A stretch of 64,000 nucleotides of DNA, from NCBI GenBank assembly GCA_035570275.1, contig DATMNI010000093.1, positions 42,602 to 106,601 of the forward strand, given 5' to 3'. Numbering within the stretch: position 1 is the stretch's first letter; every line of letters starts with the position of its first letter. The notes below the pieces were generated by a model. It worked only from the letters and a program-made list of their open reading frames with translations, did no database searches and had not been told where the DNA came from. Shown piece after piece: positions 33,616 to 42,841 of this stretch. Origin of the DNA: DATMNI01 sp035570275. GTDB lineage: Bacteria > Acidobacteriota > Terriglobia > Bryobacterales > Bryobacteraceae. The position numbers and the translations under genes are program-made.

Positions 33616-35547
33616 ATGGGAAAGATTATCGGCATTGATCTGGGCACCACCAATTCATGCGTCGCCGTGATGGAAGGCGGCCAGCCCACGGTCATCGCAA
33701 ATCAGGAAGGGAACCGCACCACTCCGTCCGTTGTGGCGTTCGCGAAGAGTGGGGAGCGGTTGGTAGGCCAGGTCGCCAAGCGCCAGGCCATCACCAATCC
33801 CGAAAACACGGTTTTCTCCATCAAGCGCTTCATGGGCCGCCGCTTCGACGAAGTCAACGAAGAAATGAAGATGGTGCCGTACAAGGCCGTTCGCGGCGAC
33901 AACGGCGATGCCCGCGTGGATATCATGGGCAAGAAGTATTCCCCGCCCGAGATTTCGGCTATGATCCTCACCAAGTTGAAGGAGGCCGCCGAGGCCTACC
34001 TGGGCGAAAAGGTTACCCAGGCCGTGATTACCGTGCCGGCCTATTTCAACGACGCGCAGCGCCAGGCCACCAAAGACGCCGGCAAGATCGCGGGGCTCGA
34101 AGTCATGCGCATCATCAACGAGCCCACCGCCGCCGCGCTGGCTTACGGGCTCGACAAGAAGAAGAACGAAACCATCGCCGTCTACGATTTCGGCGGCGGC
34201 ACTTTCGATATTTCCATCCTCGAAGTGGGCGAGGGCGTGGTGGAGGTCAAGTCCACCAACGGCGACACCCACCTGGGCGGCGACAACATCGACCAGCGCA
34301 TCATCGACTGGATCGTGGCCGAGTTTAAGAAGGAAAACGGCATCGACCTTTCGCGCGATCAGATGGCGCTCCAGCGCCTCAAGGAATCTGCCGAAAAGGC
34401 CAAGATGGAGTTGTCCACGCTCCTCGAAACCGAAGTCAATCTGCCCTTCATCACGGCCGACGCCTCCGGTCCCAAGCACCTGGCCATGAAACTGACCCGG
34501 GCGCGCTTTGAGCAGATGGTGGAGGATATCGTGCAGCGCTCCATGGGCCCTTGCAAGCAGGCCCTGCAAGACGCCGGCGTTACGCCCGCGCAGATCGACG
34601 AAGTGGTCCTGGTGGGCGGACAGACCCGTATGCCGCGCATCCAGGCGCTGGTTCGCGAGTTGTTCAACCGCGATCCGCACCAGGGCGTAAACCCGGACGA
34701 AGTGGTGGCCATAGGCGCTGCGGTACAGGGCGGCGTATTGGGCGGCGAAGTCAAGGACGTGCTGCTGCTCGACGTGACCCCGCTCTCGCTCGGCATTGAG
34801 ACCATGGGCGGCGTCTTCACCAAGCTCATCGAACGCAATACCACCATCCCCACCCGGAAGACCGACGTATTCTCCACGGCTTCGGACAGCCAGCCCTCGG
34901 TTGAAATCAAGGTCTTTCAGGGCGAGCGCGCCATGGCCAAGGATAACCGGCTGCTGGGCGTGTTCCAACTTGGAAACCTCCCGCCGGCGCCGCGCGGCGT
35001 GCCGCAGATCGAAGTCACATTCGACATCGACGCCAACGGCATTCTCAACGTCACCGCCAAGGATCGCGCCACCAACAACGAACAGAAGATCACTATCACC
35101 TCCTCTTCGGGCCTCTCCAAGGATGAAGTGGAGAAGATGGCCAGGGACGCCGACGCGCATGCCGCCGAGGACCGCAAGCAGAAGGACACGATCGAGGCCC
35201 GCAACCGCGCCGATGCCATGGTCTACAACGTCGAAAAGACGTTGAAGGAGCATCGCAGCAAGATCAGCGATGGGGAAGCCACGGAGATCGAATCTGCCAT
35301 CGCGGACGTCAAGAAGGCCATGGCCGAGAACGATCCGGAGCGCATCAACTCCACCACCGACAAGCTCACCACGGCCAGCCACAAACTGGCCGAAGCCATG
35401 TACAAATCGGCATCCCAACCCGGGGCCGCACCCTCGGGCGACGGGCAGCAGCCTCCGCCCGGCGCTAAGGGAGATGACAAGGGCAACGGTAAAGACAAAG
35501 GGAACGTAGTGGACGCCGAGTTTGTGGACGTCGACGACAAAAAGTAA
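33616..35547 (+). CDS. dnaK: Chaperone DnaK (Hsp70)
   Basis: A 643-residue Hsp70. The ATPase domain covers about residues 1-385 (GKIIGIDLGTTNSCVAV, VTVPAYFNDAQRQATKDAG-type motif, VYDFGGGTFDISI, VLVGGQTRMP), the linker is VLLLDVTPLSLGIET, and the substrate-binding domain follows with a lid and a disordered, Pro/Gly/Lys-rich tail ending EFVDVDDKK. It folds and disaggregates proteins with DnaJ and GrpE; grpE is not in this window. GAGGGAGG lies upstream of ATG 33616. It is the first gene of a dnaK-dnaJ-hspR operon, with an intrinsic terminator straight after it. Confidence 0.98.
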   Translation: MGKIIGIDLGTTNSCVAVMEGGQPTVIANQEGNRTTPSVVAFAKSGERLVGQVAKRQAITNPENTVFSIKRFMGRRFDEVNEEMKMVPYKAVRGDNGDARVDIMGKKYSPPEISAMILTKLKEAAEAYLGEKVTQAVITVPAYFNDAQRQATKDAGKIAGLEVMRIINEPTAAALAYGLDKKKNETIAVYDFGGGTFDISILEVGEGVVEVKSTNGDTHLGGDNIDQRIIDWIVAEFKKENGIDLSRDQMALQRLKESAEKAKMELSTLLETEVNLPFITADASGPKHLAMKLTRARFEQMVEDIVQRSMGPCKQALQDAGVTPAQIDEVVLVGGQTRMPRIQALVRELFNRDPHQGVNPDEVVAIGAAVQGGVLGGEVKDVLLLDVTPLSLGIETMGGVFTKLIERNTTIPTRKTDVFSTASDSQPSVEIKVFQGERAMAKDNRLLGVFQLGNLPPAPRGVPQIEVTFDIDANGILNVTAKDRATNNEQKITITSSSGLSKDEVEKMARDADAHAAEDRKQKDTIEARNRADAMVYNVEKTLKEHRSKISDGEATEIESAIADVKKAMAENDPERINSTTDKLTTASHKLAEAMYKSASQPGAAPSGDGQQPPPGAKGDDKGNGKDKGNVVDAEFVDVDDKK

Positions 35548-35553
35548 CGAGGC

Positions 35554-35592
35554 GGGGCAGGGGAGACCCTCCGGGTCCTTCTGCCCCTTTTT
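35554..35592 (+). terminator. Intrinsic terminator between dnaK and dnaJ
   Basis: GGGGCAG at 35554-35560 pairs with CTGCCCC at 35581-35587; inside, GACCC pairs with GGGTC around a three-base loop; TTTTT follows at 35588-35592. It begins six bases after the dnaK stop and ends three bases before the dnaJ ATG, so it also removes any Shine-Dalgarno site for dnaJ. Confidence 0.75.
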
Positions 35593-35595
35593 CCT

Positions 35596-36801
35596 ATGGC
35601 CAACCCCAAGCACGAGTACTACGAAACCCTCGGCCTCCCCCGCAAGGCCGACGCCGAGGAGATCCGCAAAGCCTACCGGAAACTCGCGCGCAAACACCAT
35701 CCCGATCTCAACCCCGGTGACAAATCCTCCGAGGACCGTTTCAAGAACGTCCAGGAAGCTTACGATGTTCTGAGCGACCCCAGGAAGCGCCAGATGTACG
35801 ACCAGGTGGGTTTCTATTCGGATAGCGGTTTCGCTGCCGGGGGTGGTGCGGGCGACCCAGGGCATGGGCCGCATCCCAACATGGATTTCAGCGGCTTCGA
35901 CTTTTCCGACTACCCGGGAGCCGCCGGTGGCAGGCGGCCTGCGGGAAGCGCCGGTGCGGGGACCGCTGGAAGTGGCGGTGCGGGCGGCTTTCGCGATATT
36001 TTTTCCCAGTTCTTCGGCGGGCACGGCGGCGAAGCCCAGCCGCAACCGGAGAAAGGCGGTGACCTGGAATATGTGATGGACATCGGTTTCTGGGAGGCCA
36101 TTGAAGGCACCACCGCCAAGGTCAACATTACCCGCTACGATGTTTGCGGCACCTGCCACGGTTCGGGCTCCACCGGCGCGGGCGAGGTGACCTGCCCGCA
36201 GTGCAAGGGCACCGGCAACGTCAGCCAGATGGCTGGCGCCATGAAATTCAACCTTACCTGCCCGCGCTGCGGCGGTTCCGGAAGGCTGCGCAACGCCTGT
36301 CCCACTTGCGGCGGCGATGGCCGCGTCACCCACACCGAGGCCGTCGAGATCCGCATTCCGCCAGGGGCGCGCAACGGCTCCAGGCTGCGCGTGCCGGGCA
36401 AAGGCAACGCCGGCACCCAGGGTGCGCCTCCCGGCGATCTCTACATCACCACCAAGGTGGAGGAGCACCCGTTCTTCCGCCGCGAGGGCGACAACATCGA
36501 AATCACCGTCCCGCTGGCCGTCTGGGAAGCCGGGCTCGGCGCCAAGATCGAGGTGCCCACCATCGATAGCCGCAATGGCCGCACTCAGCTCAAAATTCCC
36601 CAGGGCACCACCAACGGTCAGAAATTCCGCCTGCGCGAGAAGGGCGTGCTCAGTACGCGCACCAACCAGCGCGGCGACCAGATCGTGGAGGTCGCCATTG
36701 AGGCGCCCGACCCGCGCGACGAGCGCACCCGCGAACTGCTGCGCGAACTGGCCAAGCTCCATTCCGAAGATCCGCGCGCCGGCATCTGGAGCAAGGTTTA
36801 A
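35596..36801 (+). CDS. dnaJ: Co-chaperone DnaJ (Hsp40)
   Basis: A 401-residue type-I DnaJ. The J domain is residues 1-75 with HHPDLN, followed by a Gly/Phe-rich region enlarged with Gly/Ala runs, a zinc domain with four cysteine repeats (CGTCHGSG, CPQCKGTG, CPRCGGSG, CPTCGGDG) and the C-terminal peptide-binding domains. It stimulates DnaK ATPase and delivers substrates. Expression should come mainly by read-through of the terminator just upstream. No ribosome-binding site is visible before ATG 35596, whose leader is CTGCCCCTTTTTCCT. Confidence 0.95.
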   Translation: MANPKHEYYETLGLPRKADAEEIRKAYRKLARKHHPDLNPGDKSSEDRFKNVQEAYDVLSDPRKRQMYDQVGFYSDSGFAAGGGAGDPGHGPHPNMDFSGFDFSDYPGAAGGRRPAGSAGAGTAGSGGAGGFRDIFSQFFGGHGGEAQPQPEKGGDLEYVMDIGFWEAIEGTTAKVNITRYDVCGTCHGSGSTGAGEVTCPQCKGTGNVSQMAGAMKFNLTCPRCGGSGRLRNACPTCGGDGRVTHTEAVEIRIPPGARNGSRLRVPGKGNAGTQGAPPGDLYITTKVEEHPFFRREGDNIEITVPLAVWEAGLGAKIEVPTIDSRNGRTQLKIPQGTTNGQKFRLREKGVLSTRTNQRGDQIVEVAIEAPDPRDERTRELLRELAKLHSEDPRAGIWSKV

Positions 36802-36818
36802 TATGGAGCAGGTCTAAG

Positions 36819-37196
<378 letters not shown>

Positions 37197-37522
37197 CGGG
37201 CTACCATCCAGGTATTACCATCCAGGTACCGCTCGGCGAACAGCGTTTGCGAGGCAGGCCAGCGGGCTCGTAATTGGCGGACAGGCAGCGCTCGATACTT
37301 TCCAGCGCGCGTGGCCTTGTCATGTCATAGCTCCCTGCTTTCAACACATGCCAGGCCCGCTTCACCTTTTCCGATGTCGTCGGCTTTGGCGGTCCACAGA
37401 TATCGGGCTAGCTTAGCTATAGCTAAGTACACCGTTTCATAAGTACACTAACGTATTTCGAGAACCGCTCCCTCACGGTCACGGCTCTGATCGGAGCCGC
37501 GCGCGTAAGCTGAGCGACTAAG
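37197..37522. other. Gene-free stretch after hspR
   Basis: No coding frame of interest. It contains a small ATTACCATCCAGGT tandem pair near 37202, a perfect 16-base palindrome CTTAGCTATAGCTAAG at about 37413, and the family-B repeat copy at 37463-37516. Confidence 0.6.
37463..37516. repeat. Family-B palindromic repeat, copy B2
   Basis: AACCGCTCCCTCACGGTCAC, GGCTCTGAT, then CGGAGCCGCGCGCGTAAGC. Compared with copy B1 the loop is shortened to a few bases, so the hairpin GGCTCTGATCGGAGCC is almost closed. It lies next to the stop of the trpEG gene. Confidence 0.75.
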
Positions 37523-39733
37523 CTAGCGGGCGCGCACCCCAGCCTTGGCCAGCCGCATGGCATTCTCCATGAGCTTCAGCCCGTGCCCGTCTTCGGCGGT
37601 CAGAATCGATTCCGGATGGAACTGCACCGCTTCGATCGGCAGCTCGCGATGGCGCACCCCCATGATCACGCCGTCAGTCGATTCCGCGGTCACTTCCAAA
37701 CAAGCCGGAAAGGTGGCGCGCACCGCAAACAGCGAGTGGTACCGCCCCACCTGAAATTCCTCGGGCAGCCCCTCGAAAACTCCGGCGCCGCGATGGCGCA
37801 CCGTCGAAGGCTTGCCGTGCATGGGGTAGTCGAGCACGCCCAATTCGCCGCCGAAAGCCTCCACGATTCCCTGCAGACCCAGGCACACGCCGAACACCGG
37901 CACGCCCAGCCGGACCGCCGTTTTCACCAAGGCCGGCACGCCGAAATCGCGCGGCCGTCCCGGTCCCGGTGAAATCAGAATCAGGTTGGGCGTCAGCTTC
38001 GCGATCAGCTCCGCCGGGAATCCGGCGCGGTAGGTGACCACTTCGGCGCCCGTCTGGCGCGCGTAATTGGCCAGGGTATGGATGAAGCAATCGTCGTTAT
38101 CCACCAGCAGCAGCTTCGCCCCGGCCCCGGCCGGTTCGCGCTCCACGGAGGGTGTGGCCTTCGCGGTCTCACCGGCGGCCTTCACCGCCTCAGCGGCGTC
38201 GATTCCGGGCCCCCCCAGCGTTGAACCCCCCAGGGTGCGGAAAAAGCCGGTGGCCTTGAGGCGCGTTTCGCGCTCTTCCATGGCGGGGACGGAATCGTAA
38301 AGCAGCGTGGCACCCACCGGATAGGAAGCCATGCCATCGCGCAGATACGTGGTGCGGATGAGGATGCCGGTGTTCATGTCGCCGTTTAGCGTGATCATGC
38401 CAATGGCGCCGCCATACCAGCCGCGCGCGTTCTTCTCCAGCGCCTCCACCGTCTGGGCCGCGGCCTTCTTCGGCGCGCCAATCACCGTCACGGCCCACAT
38501 GTGGCTGAGGAACGCATCCAGCGAATCGAAGCCTTCCTGCAGGAAACCCTCCACGTGATCCACCGTGTGGAAGACGCCGGCGTAGGATTCGATCAGGCGG
38601 CGGCCGATCACCTTGACAGTGCCCGGGTCGCAGACGCGCGACTTGTCGTTGCGGTCCACGTCCGTGCACATCGTCAGTTCCGACTCTTCCTTGGTGGAGA
38701 CCAGCAGTTCGCGAATGTTGTCGGCGTCGCGCAGCGGATCGCCGGTCCTTTGCGCCGTGCCCGAAATCGGGCAGGTCTCCACCCGGTGGCCTTCCACCCG
38801 CACAAACATCTCGGGCGAGGCGCCAACCAGTTGCTCTTCGCCGAACTGCAGCAGGAATTCGTAGGGGCTGGGGCTGGCGCGCTGCACGCGGCCGAACAAC
38901 TCCGAAGCTTTGCCGGAATAGGGAGTGCTGAAGGTCTGGCGCAGCACCACCTCATAGTAATCGCCGCGGCGCATGCCTTCGCGCACGCGCTCCACGTTGG
39001 CCATGTACGCTTCGGGCGTATGGTCGGAAACGATCGGCCCGGGTTCGCGGTGTGGCGGCGGCGCCACTTCCGCGGCATCGCGAGGCAGGCCCAGCGTGGA
39101 GACCCCGTCGTGTTCGAACTCGTAGCGGTAGCGTTCCACCTGTTCCTTCTTGCGGTCCATGAACCAGATGTCGTCGCAGAGAAACAAGTGCAGATCTTTG
39201 TGACCGGCGCGCGGCAGTTGGGTTTCGATGGGCTCGAACTGGAACAGCAGATCGTACCCGAACGCGCCCACCAGACCGAGGCGGGAGTTCTCTTCGCCGC
39301 GAAACTCCTCGATCAGCAGGCGGAGAATCGAAAAGGCCGAGGGCTGTTTGCTGCGCTCTTCCTCCGGAAACAGCGCCGGCAAGGGTTTGAGCCGCCCGGC
39401 GAGCATTTCGCCTTCGAACCCGAAGGCTTCCCAATGTGGATGGGCCGCCAGAATCGGCTGAAAGATTTCGGCGATCTTCCGGCCCCGCTGGTTGAGCGGG
39501 CGAAACTCCATGCGCCGGTCGTATGAGACGATTTCGAGCGGCGGGCAGGTGGAGGCGATATCCCAGCGGGAGTACCTGCCGGGGTATTCATATCCGGAAG
39601 ACAGGTAGATTCCACGATGGCGATCCAGGTCGCGCAGGAGATGCGATAAGCCCTTCCGGAAATTGGCCTTGGAAGCGGTGCGCGTGACCTGAATCCCGTG
39701 GGTAGTCGTATAGCGATAGTCGCGCATAGGCAT
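37523..39733 (-). CDS. trpEG: Fused anthranilate synthase (TrpE-TrpG)
   Basis: A 736-residue fusion. The N-terminal ~510 residues are the chorismate-binding TrpE-like domain (LVGAFGYDLLFQFEP, YYEVVLRQTFSTPYSGK, ASPEMFVRVEGHRVETCPISGT, TMCTDVDRNDKSRVCDPGTV, GMITLNGDMNTGILIRT). After an Ala/Gly/Glu linker the last ~200 residues are a class-I glutamine amidotransferase: LLLVDNDDCFIHTLANYARQ, the nucleophile in VFGVCLGLQGI near residue 616 and the histidine-glutamate pair in AVQFHPES. It makes anthranilate from chorismate and glutamine in tryptophan synthesis. No other trp gene is adjacent. The same fused architecture is used by some phenazine-type enzymes, which is less likely here. Confidence 0.9.
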   Translation of the reverse strand: MPMRDYRYTTTHGIQVTRTASKANFRKGLSHLLRDLDRHRGIYLSSGYEYPGRYSRWDIASTCPPLEIVSYDRRMEFRPLNQRGRKIAEIFQPILAAHPHWEAFGFEGEMLAGRLKPLPALFPEEERSKQPSAFSILRLLIEEFRGEENSRLGLVGAFGYDLLFQFEPIETQLPRAGHKDLHLFLCDDIWFMDRKKEQVERYRYEFEHDGVSTLGLPRDAAEVAPPPHREPGPIVSDHTPEAYMANVERVREGMRRGDYYEVVLRQTFSTPYSGKASELFGRVQRASPSPYEFLLQFGEEQLVGASPEMFVRVEGHRVETCPISGTAQRTGDPLRDADNIRELLVSTKEESELTMCTDVDRNDKSRVCDPGTVKVIGRRLIESYAGVFHTVDHVEGFLQEGFDSLDAFLSHMWAVTVIGAPKKAAAQTVEALEKNARGWYGGAIGMITLNGDMNTGILIRTTYLRDGMASYPVGATLLYDSVPAMEERETRLKATGFFRTLGGSTLGGPGIDAAEAVKAAGETAKATPSVEREPAGAGAKLLLVDNDDCFIHTLANYARQTGAEVVTYRAGFPAELIAKLTPNLILISPGPGRPRDFGVPALVKTAVRLGVPVFGVCLGLQGIVEAFGGELGVLDYPMHGKPSTVRHRGAGVFEGLPEEFQVGRYHSLFAVRATFPACLEVTAESTDGVIMGVRHRELPIEAVQFHPESILTAEDGHGLKLMENAMRLAKAGVRAR

Positions 39734-40290
39734 TTCCCTGGGAAGTTCCAGAATAGCATGTGGGACACCGTCGAGCGCCGCTTCAGACTCAGCCCTTCTT
39801 ATCTCAAGGCCACCATGGGATCGACGGGCGAGGCACGGCGGGCGCCTGAACGCTTTTGAGGAAATGGCTGTGACAAACTGCCTTGCTCACGCGCGCGGCT
39901 CTGTAACCCACTGCAGATGCGTCTCCTAACAGAGCCGCGACCCAACAGAGCCGCGACCCAACAGAGCCGCGACCGTTAGGAAGCGGTTTTCACGGTTGAC
40001 CCGACGAAATCCCGAAAACGCTTGAGCACCCAGGCACAGCTAAGCCGAGCAAGAAGCCGCACGCGGCTAGCCCTAGCCGATCGACGGACGGTGGTCAAGG
40101 GCGACGGCGGCAATTGCGAAAGCGGTATATCCACGCTAGAGAGTCTTCGCCGGAAAGAGTCCCGCTCATCAGCTAACCGGCGCCCGGCAGTACCCCCGTT
40201 GCCGCACTCTTTTGGAAGATCTGGTTGCGCTCGGCAAGTAATTCACAATCTGCCCCGCAAAAGGCTAGAATGGGGCATTACACTCCCTGA
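39734..40290. other. Gene-free stretch of 557 bases
   Basis: No convincing gene on either strand. It contains family-B repeat copy B3 (39876-39990) with an expanded right arm. The remainder, 39991-40290, looks non-coding and includes the upstream region of the GT2 operon. Confidence 0.6.
39876..39990. repeat. Family-B repeat, copy B3, with triplicated arm
   Basis: Left arm TTGCTCACGCGCGCGGCTCTG, broken here as two parts: TTGCTCACGCGCGC and GGCTCTG. The right arm is present three times in tandem as AACAGAGCCGCGACCC (about 39928-39977), then GTTAGGAAGCGGTT. The tandem expansion of one arm is unique among the copies seen. Confidence 0.75.
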
Positions 40291-41028
40291 ATGCCCTCTG
40301 TTCCCGATATCAGCCTGATTCTTCCGGCTTTCAACGAAGTGCGCGTCATCCCGGCAACGATCGGTGAAGCGGTCCGCTATTTCACCAGCCGCGGGCTGCG
40401 CTACGAAATCATCGTGGCGGCGGATGGCGGCGATGGCACGCGCGAGATCGTGCGCCAGATGGCACGCGAAAATCCGCTCCTTCAGGCCTTCGGTTCGGAG
40501 GCGCGGCGCGGAAAAGGCATAGGGATTCGCGAAGCCGTCGCCATCGCCACGGGCGCCATCATCGGGTACGCGGATGCCGATAACAAGGTTCCCATCGACG
40601 AGTTCGATAAGTTCCGTCCCTGGCTGGAGCAAGGCCACGAATTGGTGATGGGTTCGCGGGCGCGGGGCAGCGGCGCTTCCATAGAGAAGGAGCAGCCGCT
40701 GTACCGGCGCGTGGGGTCGATGGGGTTTGGCTGGTTTATGCATACCGTGGTGGGGCTGGCGGAAATCCGGGATACCCAGTGCGGGTTCAAGTTTTTCCAG
40801 CATGCCGCCGCCAAGGAACTGTTCCGGCGGCAGAAGATTGACGGGTACATGTTCGACGTCGAAATCCTGGCGATCGCGCGGCGGTTGGGTTACCGCATCC
40901 AGCAGGTTCCCATCCGCTGGCACGACGACGCCGATAGCCGCCTGGAACTGGTGAGCGGCAACCTGCGCAACGTGCGCGACATTTTCCGGATCGGCCTGGA
41001 ACACCGGTTCGGCGGGAGGATTTCTTGA
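40291..41028 (+). CDS. Family-2 glycosyltransferase, dolichyl-phosphate-type
   Basis: A 245-residue GT-A glycosyltransferase: ISLILPAFNEVRVIPATI, EIIVAADGGDGTREIV, RRGKGIGIREAVAIATGAIIGYADADN with the DAD metal motif, MGSRARGSGASIEKEQPLYRR, DTQCGFKFF and EILAIARRLGYRIQQVPIRWHDD. It resembles dolichyl/polyprenyl-phosphate glucosyl- or mannosyltransferases without a membrane tail. It probably charges a lipid carrier with a sugar for envelope glycans. Its TGA overlaps the TTG start of the epimerase gene, so the two are translationally coupled. Confidence 0.85.
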   Translation: MPSVPDISLILPAFNEVRVIPATIGEAVRYFTSRGLRYEIIVAADGGDGTREIVRQMARENPLLQAFGSEARRGKGIGIREAVAIATGAIIGYADADNKVPIDEFDKFRPWLEQGHELVMGSRARGSGASIEKEQPLYRRVGSMGFGWFMHTVVGLAEIRDTQCGFKFFQHAAAKELFRRQKIDGYMFDVEILAIARRLGYRIQQVPIRWHDDADSRLELVSGNLRNVRDIFRIGLEHRFGGRIS

Positions 41029-41993
41029 AGGCTTTGGTCACCGGCGCGGCCGGTTTTGTCGGCAGCAACTTGGTAGACCGGTTACTGGCCGCCGGTCACG
41101 AAGTTACGGGCTTCGACAATTTCTCCACGGGCTTGCGGCATTTTCTGGAGGCGGCCTCCCAATCCCCGCGATTCCGTCTGGTGGAGGGCGATCTGCTCGA
41201 TGGCCAGGCCGTCGGCCGCGCCATGGCCGGCGCCGATTTCGTGTTCCATCTGGCCGCCAACGCCGACGTGCGGTTCGGTCCCGACCATCCCCGCAGGGAT
41301 CTGGAGCAGAATACCATCGCCACTTCCAACGTGCTCGAAGCCATGCGGGCGTCGGGTGTGCGCCGTATCGCCTTCTCTTCAACGGGCTCGGTTTACGGCG
41401 AGCCCGAGGTTTTTCCCACGCCCGAAGCCGCGCCGTTTCCGGTGCAAACCTCGTTATACGCAGCCTCGAAACTGGCCGCTGAAGGGCTGATCGCAGCCTA
41501 CGCCGCGGCCTACGGATTTCAGGCTTGCATCTTCCGCTTCGTGTCGATTCTGGGCGAGCGCTACACCCACGGCCACGTGTTCGACTTCTATCGGCAGTTG
41601 CTGGCGCATCCCGACTATCTGAGCGTGCTGGGCAATGGCCGCCAGCGCAAATCGTATCTCTATGTTCAGGATTGCATCAACGCGATTCTGCTGGCTGCGG
41701 AACAATGCACTGCGCCGGTGACCATCTTGAATCTGGGCACCGATGAGTACTGCCAGGTGAACGACTCCATCGGCTGGATCGCCGGCCACCTGGCTGTTTC
41801 GCCGCAACTGAGCTACACAGGTGGCGAGCGTGGCTGGGTCGGCGATAGCCCGTTCATCTTTTTGGATTGCACCAGGATGCGGGCGCTGGGATGGAGGCCG
41901 GAGCTGACCATCCGCGACGGCATCATTCGCACCCTGGAGTTTCTGCAACAGAACCAATGGGTACTGGTGGCCCGTATGGAGACGCGCCAGTGA
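41025..41993 (+). CDS. NAD-dependent nucleotide-sugar epimerase/dehydratase
   Basis: A 322-residue extended SDR. The Rossmann loop is GAAGFVG (residues 7-13), the active site S119 with Y145 and K149 (YAASK), and the FRFVSILGERYTHGHVFDF motif follows. It resembles UDP-glucose 4-epimerase-like enzymes, though the exact sugar is unknown. Start: TTG at 41025 with GGGAGGA four bases before it, overlapping the GT2 stop. Its own stop overlaps the GTG of the Nudix gene, so three genes form one tight operon. Confidence 0.85.
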   Translation: MKALVTGAAGFVGSNLVDRLLAAGHEVTGFDNFSTGLRHFLEAASQSPRFRLVEGDLLDGQAVGRAMAGADFVFHLAANADVRFGPDHPRRDLEQNTIATSNVLEAMRASGVRRIAFSSTGSVYGEPEVFPTPEAAPFPVQTSLYAASKLAAEGLIAAYAAAYGFQACIFRFVSILGERYTHGHVFDFYRQLLAHPDYLSVLGNGRQRKSYLYVQDCINAILLAAEQCTAPVTILNLGTDEYCQVNDSIGWIAGHLAVSPQLSYTGGERGWVGDSPFIFLDCTRMRALGWRPELTIRDGIIRTLEFLQQNQWVLVARMETRQ

Positions 41994-42511
41994 AGCCGCT
42001 CAAGACGGAGGTGGCGTTTGCCACGCCGTGGTTCCAGATTCTCGCCAAGACGATGAAGGAGGGCGAAGAGCCCTATTATTCGCTGCGCCTGCCGGACTAT
42101 TCGGCAATTGTGGCGATCACCGAAGAGGGCCAGATTCTGGCGGTTCGTCAATACCGTCCGGCCGTAGAGCGATACACCATCGAACTGCCGAGCGGGATTG
42201 TGGACCCTGGCGAGAGCCCCGGCGAAACCGCGCGCCGCGAATTGCTGGAGGAGACCGGCTACCAGGCGGACGATGTGGAAGTGCTGGGGCCGATGGAGCC
42301 CGACACGGGCCGGTTAGGCAACCAGATCTGGAGTTGCGTGGCCACCGGCGTCCGCCGCCTTCCGGACCGCGCGCCGGAAGAAGGCATTACGGTGCTGACG
42401 TATTCCCCGGCGGATCTGGCGCGCGCGACGGCCGCAGGCGAGTTCAGCCAGGCCCTGCACGTAGCCATTCTGATGATGGCGGTGCTGCGCGGCAAATTGA
42501 ATCTGTTGTAG
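41990..42511 (+). CDS. Nudix hydrolase, ADP-ribose-pyrophosphatase-like
   Basis: A 173-residue Nudix enzyme. The Nudix box is residues 69-91 (GIVDPGESPGETARRELLEE plus TGY), with the REL.EE metal ligands intact, preceded by ILAVRQYRPAVERYTIELPSG, typical of ADP-ribose or nucleotide-sugar pyrophosphatases. The GTG start at 41990 overlaps the epimerase stop (GTGA) and has GGAG eight bases upstream. Linked to a glycosyltransferase and an epimerase, it may act on nucleotide sugars (inference). Confidence 0.82.
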   Translation: MKPLKTEVAFATPWFQILAKTMKEGEEPYYSLRLPDYSAIVAITEEGQILAVRQYRPAVERYTIELPSGIVDPGESPGETARRELLEETGYQADDVEVLGPMEPDTGRLGNQIWSCVATGVRRLPDRAPEEGITVLTYSPADLARATAAGEFSQALHVAILMMAVLRGKLNLL

Positions 42512-42841
42512 TTTCTGTTAACCGGAGAGACGCGAAGGAAGCGCAGAGAAGAGGCACAGAGGCATGCCTTGCACACAGGTAGGGTTGCCGCGTATCTGGC
42601 AGGTTGGACTGCAGAGGAAGCCGAGACATGGTGGGCTATCGCCACGCGGCGGTGCGTAAAGGTCCCGGCCTCAACCATTCGCAAAGGCTTCGCAGCGTCA
42701 GCAATGCGAGTGTCTCTGCTTCCTCTGCGCGCCAACCCGGATGGTCACAAACTACGACCGATGCAGAAAGCCATATCAGTTTTGGTCTTCCTCAGCGCTC
42801 TCTCTGCGTCTCTGCGTCTCTGCGGTGAAGAACACTTTCCT
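42512..42841. other. Gene-free stretch with CTCTGCGTCTCTGCGG-type repeat
   Basis: No real gene. Near 42787-42830 there is a TCTCTGCGTCTCTGCGTC tandem repeat leading into GGTGAA, and near 42525-42565 the related ACGCGAAGGAAGCGCAGAGA on the other strand; together they can fold back on each other. This AGACGCAGAG-type sequence occurs between genes in several phyla. Confidence 0.5.

Noticed and set aside
33655..36762. A 1035-codon open frame antisense to dnaK and dnaJ
   Set aside because: It mirrors the real genes codon for codon; high GC removes stop codons on the opposite strand. The product has no domain or signal.
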